Below are positions 58,917 through 64,000 of a stretch of DNA of 64,000 nucleotides, one piece after another; the stretch's first letter is position 1; each line of letters opens with the position of its first letter. The DNA comes from Bradyrhizobium septentrionale (GTDB taxonomy: Bacteria; Pseudomonadota; Alphaproteobacteria; Rhizobiales; Xanthobacteraceae): contig NZ_CP088285.1 in assembly GCF_011516645.4 (NCBI RefSeq), positions 2,374,501 to 2,438,500 on the forward strand. Direction: 5' to 3'. Made by a program: the position numbers and the translations under genes. The notes below the pieces were generated by a model. That model had not been told where the DNA came from, ran no database searches, and saw only the letters and a program-made list of their open reading frames with translations.

Positions 58917-59861
58917 ATGGCCGACACGGCACTGCAGGGATTGGTCGAGCGGATCGGCTCACATCACGTCGTGCGCCGGCTTTCGATCGAGGCCGCGCAC
59001 GAGAAGCAGCTGTTCGGCCAGGGCACGCTGGTGTTCAACGTCGAGAACTGGAATCTGGCGCCGCGGATCGTCACGACCGCGCTTAAGGCGGCCGGCCTCT
59101 ACGGCCGCGCGCGGCGCAACGCCGACCGGGTCGAGGTACGACGCAATCCGGTGACGTCGGCACGCCTGCCTGCAGCCTTTGACGGCTTCACCATCCTTCA
59201 GCTCAGCGATCTCCACGCCGACATCAGCGCCGGCGCGATGCAGCATCTCACGGACATCGCGCACACCATCGCCTGCGACATCTGCGTCCTGACCGGCGAC
59301 TATCGCGGCAAGACGTTTGGCCCGTTCGAGAAAAGCCTCGCGCTGATGAGGGATCTCTGCGCGCGGATCAAGCTGCCGCTCTATGGCATCCTCGGCAATC
59401 ATGACAGCATCCGCATGACGCCGGCGCTGGAGGCGATGGGCATCAGGATGTTGTTCAACGAGCAGGAGCCGATCACGCGCGACGGCGCAACGATCCATCT
59501 CGCCGGGATCGATGACGCGCATTTCTATCGCATCGACGACATTGCGAAGGCTGCCGCTGCGATCCCGCGCGATGCGTTCTCGATCCTCTTGGCGCACACG
59601 CCGGAATCCTATCGCGAAGCAGCGGCAGCCGGCTTCGACCTGATGCTGAGCGGCCATACCCATGGCGGCCAGCTCTGCCTGCCCGGCGGCATCGCGATCA
59701 AGCTGGAGGCGCGGCTGCCGCGCCGCATGGGCAGAGGCCCCTGGCGCTTCCATCAGCTTGCCGGATATACATCGGCCGGTGCCGGCACCAGCCTGGCGCC
59801 GGTGCGGCTGAATTGCCCGGCCGAGATCACGGTGCACACGCTGCGGCGGCTCGGCCGCTGA
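58917..59861 (+). CDS. Calcineurin-like metallophosphoesterase
   Basis: A 314-residue protein with the five metallophosphoesterase signatures: LQLSDLHAD, LTGDYRG, GILGNHDSIR, LLAHTPE and LMLSGHTHGGQ. The class resembles YkuE/YpbG-type enzymes that cleave phosphoesters, but the usual N-terminal membrane segment is missing. ATG 58917 is directly preceded by GGGGGACG, part of a short family-B-like hairpin (58875-58915). Confidence 0.9.
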   Translation: MADTALQGLVERIGSHHVVRRLSIEAAHEKQLFGQGTLVFNVENWNLAPRIVTTALKAAGLYGRARRNADRVEVRRNPVTSARLPAAFDGFTILQLSDLHADISAGAMQHLTDIAHTIACDICVLTGDYRGKTFGPFEKSLALMRDLCARIKLPLYGILGNHDSIRMTPALEAMGIRMLFNEQEPITRDGATIHLAGIDDAHFYRIDDIAKAAAAIPRDAFSILLAHTPESYREAAAAGFDLMLSGHTHGGQLCLPGGIAIKLEARLPRRMGRGPWRFHQLAGYTSAGAGTSLAPVRLNCPAEITVHTLRRLGR

Positions 59862-60033
59862 GCTCTGATACCCCGCCTGCACGTGGCAGTCGCAGGCGCG
59901 AATTGCCAAAATATCGAAAACAACCCCATGCAAAGTAGCCGGCGGCTGCCCGGACTTCGCAGGGAAAGACATGTGGCCGATAGAGCGGGATGACTCTTCT
60001 TCGAATCGTCATCCCGCCCTATCTCTTTGTTTT

Positions 60034-60082
60034 GAGCATGATCTTTGCGGAAAACCGCTACACACTTTTCCGGATCATGCTC
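60034..60082. repeat. Dispersed palindrome, family D
   Basis: GAGCATGATCTTTGCGGAAA and CTTTTCCGGATCATGCTC are inverted. Second copy of the element seen inside the ABC operon at 16601-16647. It lies between convergent genes; the remaining bases of the 59862-60136 gap show nothing else. Confidence 0.85.
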
Positions 60083-60136
60083 TAGCCATATGCGATCGCC
60101 CTGCCGTAAGGACGGGGAGAGGGAGTAGCGGAGGTC

Positions 60137-61405
60137 TCAATTTCCCCGTTTCGCACCCGCGCTTTGTTCGTTCACCTTGCATACGATCAGGAGCGTATAG
60201 CCGCGCGCGTCCTTTGCGATCTCGGACGTCTCCCGCTTTGACGCATCACGCCACTCGGCTGTCTGGTACTGCACGGCGCTGTTGTCGAGGAAGTCGCGCA
60301 ACGCGCCGGTCTTGATCGCGAAATTGATGTTCTCCGGGATGCTTCCCGTGGCCCGCGCGACCCTGACGGCGTCGAGCTTCGCGGCCACGACGCCGACCAC
60401 ACCGCCGCCAAGATCGAACAGCGGGCCGCCGCTGTTGCCGGGCTGCACCGCGGCGCTGATCTGCAGGAAGCGGGTGTCGTTGAGGATGCCGCTCAGCGAA
60501 GAGACGATGCCCGTGGTCACGGTGAAATCTGATGTCAGCAGCCCGTGATAGGGGTAACCGATCGCCACCACTCCGTTGCCGACCGGAATGGCATTCTGCC
60601 TGATCTTGGCGACGTCCTTGAACGGGGACGGCGCCTGCAGCAGTGCGAGATCGTTGGTTTCATCGCTCGACACCAGCCGCAGCTTGACTGGCGCCTCGCC
60701 GCTCAGATTACCCGTAATCTCGCTGCAGCCATCGATGACATGATGGTTGGTGACGACATGGCCGGTGCTGCTGACCACAAAACCGGTGCCGGTCCCGCCC
60801 CTGGCCTGCTTCTGTGGCGGGTTCGGTGCAGACTGCGCCGGTGCAGCCTGCGGGGCCGCCACGGGCTTCGCCGCGACCGCGAATTCCCCGGCACTGGCGA
60901 CGCCGTTCTTCTTCACCGACATGACGCAGTTGAGCAGCGCCGGCAGCAATTGTCCGGTCTGATTCAGGTTGAACTGAAACAATTGTCCCTGCGCGAATGC
61001 CGTCATCTGGCGCGCCTTGCGGAACTGATTGATCAAATTGGAGTTCACGGGCATCTCGACATTCACGAGCGTGGTGCCAAGCGGCATGCCGTAGACATTG
61101 AACGCCGGCTGGCCGTCAAAGGTCAGCGCAAGCGGAAAGGCCTCGCCCGGCGTCAGACGCCAGCTCTCATGGGCAAAGCCCAGCCGCCAGCTGCCGTTTT
61201 CGGCGATCGCCACCATGAAGAAGATGCCGCTCTGGTAGGTCGACCCCGCCGAGCAATGCGTGAACGCGCCGCTCTTGTCGTCGGTGAAGGCGCCGCCTTT
61301 CCAGTTGCCGACCGTGATCGAGCCATAGGGGCCGCGGGCGCTCGACGGAGTTGCAGACACAAGCAGGCAAACGGCCGCAACGACCGCCCAGATCACAACT
61401 CTCAT
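60137..61405 (-). CDS. Secreted trypsin-like (S1C) serine protease with N-terminal domain
   Basis: A 422-residue exported protein. Signal peptide 1-24 (VVIWAVVAAVCLLVSATPSSA), an unclassified domain at about 27-165 (SITVGNWKGGAFTDD, two Cys), a Pro/Ala/Gln linker (178-200), then a DegP-like protease domain: His222 (VTNHHVIDG), Asp252 (DETNDLALLQ) and Ser325 (VQPGNSGGPLF). No PDZ domain. ATG 61405 chosen because GGGGAG lies eight bases upstream; a GTG nine bases earlier is possible. Confidence 0.9.
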   Translation of the reverse strand: MRVVIWAVVAAVCLLVSATPSSARGPYGSITVGNWKGGAFTDDKSGAFTHCSAGSTYQSGIFFMVAIAENGSWRLGFAHESWRLTPGEAFPLALTFDGQPAFNVYGMPLGTTLVNVEMPVNSNLINQFRKARQMTAFAQGQLFQFNLNQTGQLLPALLNCVMSVKKNGVASAGEFAVAAKPVAAPQAAPAQSAPNPPQKQARGGTGTGFVVSSTGHVVTNHHVIDGCSEITGNLSGEAPVKLRLVSSDETNDLALLQAPSPFKDVAKIRQNAIPVGNGVVAIGYPYHGLLTSDFTVTTGIVSSLSGILNDTRFLQISAAVQPGNSGGPLFDLGGGVVGVVAAKLDAVRVARATGSIPENINFAIKTGALRDFLDNSAVQYQTAEWRDASKRETSEIAKDARGYTLLIVCKVNEQSAGAKRGN

Positions 61406-61612
61406 GACACGCACTCCCCAGCCACAACCCCATCATAGGAGGCGGAGAAATTCATCCGCAAGTGGTGCGCGGCTTGGTCTTTGGTCCTGCGGCCACGCAA
61501 TACCGCCGCGGATGAGGCATTCGCCACACCCTCAGGTTACATGGCGACATGTTCCTATTTTGTTCCTTTGATGTCAACCCGGACATAATCCAAGCGCCGC
61601 GAAAGCGGGATG

Positions 61613-61864
61613 CTACTGCGGCTCCCGAACCGAGGACTGCGCCGGCGGATCCGGATCGTTGAACCAGTACCAGGATGCGAGGGCATGCACGCTGACGCCG
61701 ATCAGGAAGATGCCGGCATAGAGCTCGACCTCGCTGTTCAGCGCCAGCAGGCGGGTGCGCGGCATATAGCCATGGTTCTGGTAGACCCAGAACCAATGTC
61801 CCACGGCGACGATGCCAATGCCGAGCGCGGCGATGGCCCGGCCGGCCGCATTCATCATCCTCAC
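61613..61864 (-). CDS. Small two-helix membrane protein (83 aa)
   Basis: Two hydrophobic helices (AIAALGIGIVAVGHWFWVY and VELYAGIFLIGVSVHALASWY) and a Pro-rich tail DPDPPAQSSVREPQ. No family recognised. I start at GTG 61864 with GGGAG eight bases upstream; ATG 61858 two codons later is an alternative, and the frame stays open upstream into low-quality sequence. Confidence 0.55.
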   Translation of the reverse strand: MRMMNAAGRAIAALGIGIVAVGHWFWVYQNHGYMPRTRLLALNSEVELYAGIFLIGVSVHALASWYWFNDPDPPAQSSVREPQ

Positions 61865-62032
61865 GCGACGGTCTCCCAACTCGCCCGGCACGATGAAGAT
61901 ACCGGGCGAAGCTGACGCGGACCTGACGCGGCAACGGAGGGGGCTTGTAACCCGGGTGGAGCCAACGGGTCGCGCGAACGCGCGCCCGATGACAGGCTCC
62001 ACGAAGTCCGGGACGGTATTTCCGCAGAGGGT

Positions 62033-62170
62033 GCTGTCTTCCCCTTCCCCCTGAAAGGGGGAAGGTCGGGATGGGGGTCAGCCGCAGGCGACGCTGCAAG
62101 CGGAGAAAGCAGATCCCCACCCGCTTTGCTCTGGCGCGCAAAGCGACCTCCCCTTTTCAAGGGGAGGTTT
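62033..62170. repeat. Dispersed repeat with hairpins (CCTTCCCCC ... AGGGGGAAGG)
   Basis: Contains CCTTCCCCCTGAAAGGGGGAAGG, a perfect hairpin (around 62043-62065), then GGGATGGGGGTCAGCCGCAG, and CTCCCCTTTTCAAGGGGAG, a second hairpin (around 62150-62169). Typical of intergenic repeats in Bradyrhizobium; it occupies most of the gap before the IS element. Confidence 0.7.
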
Positions 62171-62214
62171 GGAGCAGCGTAGCCGCTGATCTTCCCCCGA
62201 AAAAGTGGACAGGG

Positions 62215-63075
62215 TTAAGCTGGTTTTAGCTCCATCTCGATCGGGGCGAGGTACCCGATGGCGGAATGGAGTCGAGTTCGATTGTAGAAGCCCTCAATGA
62301 AGGCGAAGATATCGCGCTGGGCCTCGGCCCGGGTCTCATATTGGCGATGATGAACGAGCTCGGTCTTCAGGGTATGGAAGAAGCTCTCCATCGGGGCATT
62401 GTCGTAGCAGTCGGCTTTGCGGCTCATTGATGCCGTGATGCCGGCGGCCGACAGGATCGCGCGATAGTCCTGTGAGGCGTACTGCACGCCGCGATCGGAG
62501 TGATGGATCAATCCGCCTTCCGGATGCTGCTGCTGGATTGCCATCTTCAAGGCGGACGAGGCGAGTTCGACCTGCATGTGATCCCGCATCGCCCAACCGA
62601 CGATCTTGCGGCTGAAGAGGTCCATGATGGCCGCCAGGTAGAGCCAGCCCTCTGCAGTCGGAATGTAGGTAATATCGGCGAGCCAGATCCGGTTTGGGGC
62701 CGCGGCTGCAAAATGACGTTCGATGAGGTTCGGCGCGATCGGCAGGCCGTGGCGGCTGTCGGTGGTCCGAACGCGACGCGGTGATGCCATGATGGCGCGG
62801 ATGCCGTGCCGATGCATCAAGCGTTCGATCCGGCCACGGCTGGCGCCACGTCCCTGTACCCGCAGAGCGGCATGGACCCGCGGACTGCCATAGCGTCCGC
62901 CACTGTCTTGATGGACCTGTCGGATCGCAGCCAGCAGCGCGGCATTGGTGGTTGCGCGTGCGTTTACCGGGCGCTCACGCCAAGCGTAATAGCCGGCCGC
63001 CGAGACCCCGAGCACGGCGCACATCAGCCGCACCGGATAGGCGTCGCGATGGTCCTCAATGAAGCGGAAGCTCAT
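62215..63075 (-). CDS. IS3-family transposase OrfB (integrase domain)
   Basis: A 286-residue DDE transposase subunit. Catalytic residues are readable: Asp in LADITYIPT, Asp in HHSDRGVQYAS, and Glu in NAPMESFFHTLKTEL. The N-terminal HTH_21-like region contains RYGSPRVHAALR. Normally made as an OrfAB fusion by frameshift; with orfA truncated here it is unlikely to be active. Confidence 0.93.
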   Translation of the reverse strand: MSFRFIEDHRDAYPVRLMCAVLGVSAAGYYAWRERPVNARATTNAALLAAIRQVHQDSGGRYGSPRVHAALRVQGRGASRGRIERLMHRHGIRAIMASPRRVRTTDSRHGLPIAPNLIERHFAAAAPNRIWLADITYIPTAEGWLYLAAIMDLFSRKIVGWAMRDHMQVELASSALKMAIQQQHPEGGLIHHSDRGVQYASQDYRAILSAAGITASMSRKADCYDNAPMESFFHTLKTELVHHRQYETRAEAQRDIFAFIEGFYNRTRLHSAIGYLAPIEMELKPA

Positions 63076-63112
63076 GTCCGGGTTCCGGCAAAGATCGCGA
63101 TCGACTTCCTAA
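63072..63112 (-). pseudogene. 3' remnant of IS3 orfA
   Basis: In the minus-strand frame preceding orfB about 13 codons read FLRKSIAIFAGTRT and end in TGA, overlapping the orfB ATG as in intact IS3 elements. The sequence upstream belongs to an IS110-family transposase gene. Confidence 0.5.
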
Positions 63113-64000
63113 GAAACAGCCTGATTGGCGTTGCACGGAATGGCCTGCAAGACAAAGCCGAGCGATTTGGCCCGGCGCTGAAGGTTAGCGAGGACGCGGC
63201 TGCGATATTGTCGCTCATATTGGTCGGCACCTGGATCCCTGTAGCTCATGCCATGCCGGAGTGTGTTGTAGAATAAAACTGCAATCTTGCGGGCGGTCGC
63301 CGTCACCGCCTTCGACTTGCCCGCGCGTGAGGACAGCCGGCGATAGAATGCTCCGAGCGCCGTATCGCTCCGCCCCACGGTTGTGGCTGCCAATCGCAGT
63401 AGTGCGGCTGCCCGGCTGGAGGATCTCCGCGTGCGTGAAGATAGTACCTTGCCACCGGAGATTTTGTTGCCGGGTGCGAGGCAGAGCCAAGAGGTGAAGT
63501 GCTTGGCGGTTGGCCACGCCCTCAGATCCTTGCCGCACTCGCCGACGAGCTTCAATGCGAGTGACGGACCCAGCCCATGGATCTCAGTCAGATCAACGCC
63601 GAGCACACCGTACAGCGCGGTCCTGACATCGAAGGTGGGTGTGTTGACCTGCTTGGTCTTTACGCGTGGCTGGGATAGCTTTCCGACCGGCTTTGCTTCT
63701 CTGTTGCTAAGCGCGGCGATCAAGACTTCGAGCTTGCGGTCGCAGTCCAGCATCTTCGCCTGGTAGATGTCGTAGAGTTCCAGCGATTGGGTCAGAGCGA
63801 AGACATGTTCCTCCCGGTCGTTGCCGATCAGCGCCGCGCGGATCGTCTCCGTTGAAGAATGGCAGCGCACGTCTCGATAGGTTGCCAGAACGTCGGGATT
63901 GCGCTCGCCTGCAACAATGGCTCGGATAATCCGCATACCAGTCGCTCCGGTGATATCCGAGACGACATGATGGAGCTGCAGGTTCATCTCCATCAGAGCC
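63109..64000 (-). CDS. IS110-family transposase (partial; 5' end outside window)
   Basis: At least 296 residues, still open at the window edge. The C-terminal Transposase_20 (IS116/IS110/IS902) domain is clear: EIHGLGPSLALKLVGECG, then FTSWLCLAPGN and ISGGKVLSS, RAAALLRLAATT. The N-terminal RuvC-like DEDD part lies mostly outside the window. The stop codon falls at the junction with the IS3 remnant, so the final residues (NANQAVS) may derive from IS3 sequence, meaning this copy could be truncated. Confidence 0.85.
   Translation of the reverse strand, partial: ALMEMNLQLHHVVSDITGATGMRIIRAIVAGERNPDVLATYRDVRCHSSTETIRAALIGNDREEHVFALTQSLELYDIYQAKMLDCDRKLEVLIAALSNREAKPVGKLSQPRVKTKQVNTPTFDVRTALYGVLGVDLTEIHGLGPSLALKLVGECGKDLRAWPTAKHFTSWLCLAPGNKISGGKVLSSRTRRSSSRAAALLRLAATTVGRSDTALGAFYRRLSSRAGKSKAVTATARKIAVLFYNTLRHGMSYRDPGADQYERQYRSRVLANLQRRAKSLGFVLQAIPCNANQAVS

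Larger units (their letters stand above)
62187..63112 (-). mobile_element. Truncated IS3-family insertion sequence
   Basis: The downstream end as transcribed carries TGATCTTCCCCCGAAAAAGT (from 62187), a plausible terminal inverted repeat. orfB is intact (62215-63075). Of orfA only the last codons survive (63072-63112, ending IAIFAGTRT), with an ATGA overlap to orfB. The other half is missing, replaced by an IS110-family transposase sequence. Confidence 0.75.

Noticed and set aside
60137..61405. DegP/HtrA chaperone-protease
   Set aside because: The catalytic triad is HtrA-like, but no PDZ domain is present and the N-terminal domain is unrelated.

Overview
The window looks like chromosomal DNA of a Bradyrhizobium-type alphaproteobacterium (Rhizobiales). 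GC is high throughout. The gene content (paired LivK-like binding proteins, many acyl-CoA ligases and dehydrogenases, DUF2270, MoxR/VWA pair, class GN sortase) and above all the short palindromic intergenic repeats are typical of that group. The organism call is inference; no rRNA or tRNA gene is present in the window to settle it.

Layout. (1) 1-5335: 3' part of a giant secreted protein with cadherin-like repeats, a beta-helix and a C-terminal zinc-protease motif, closed by a terminator. (2) 5614-8090: three tandem tail-collar (MdpB-type) proteins, a GNAT acetyltransferase and a convergent DUF6916 gene. (3) 8091-9068: repeats only. (4) 9069-33323: a long acyl-CoA/carboxylate catabolism and uptake region: Fe-dependent dehydrogenase, AMP-forming ligases, TfdA-like dioxygenase, a complete dipeptide-type ABC transporter, a biotin-dependent acyl-CoA carboxylase, a BKACE enzyme, AraC regulator, GST, two acyl-CoA dehydrogenases and LivK-like binding proteins without permeases. 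(5) 34925-38971: an Xre-type regulator divergent from a Gram-negative sortase and its LPKTA-tailed VWA substrate. (6) 39140-41362: an NDP-forming acyl-CoA synthetase. (7) 41531-47984: secreted trypsin-like protease, LuxR-type regulator with a degenerate receiver, then a PatA/PatG-family (cyanobactin-maturation type) subtilisin followed by three small ORFs with strong ribosome binding sites and by an isoprenylcysteine-methyltransferase-like membrane enzyme. (8) 48154-61864: HAD hydrolase, MoxR ATPase plus CoxE-like VWA protein, DUF2235 hydrolase, RecQ, MFS exporter, Baeyer-Villiger-type monooxygenase, metallophosphoesterase, S1C protease, small membrane protein. (9) 62187-64000: a truncated IS3-family element abutting an IS110-family transposase that runs off the window.

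The most unusual locus is 43509-47188. A PatG-like protease, known from cyanobactin RiPP pathways, sits here without YcaO, ThiF or other heterocyclase genes. It is followed by peptides of 63, 59 and 113 residues, separated by RNA hairpins. I propose this as an uncharacterised protease-peptide (RiPP-like or bacteriocin-like) system; the substrate relationship is inference. Secondary points of interest are the sortase/substrate pair, the tail-collar trio and the giant zincin-adhesin.

At least five families of palindromic repeats recur between genes, including inside operons (16601-16647, 38265-38364).
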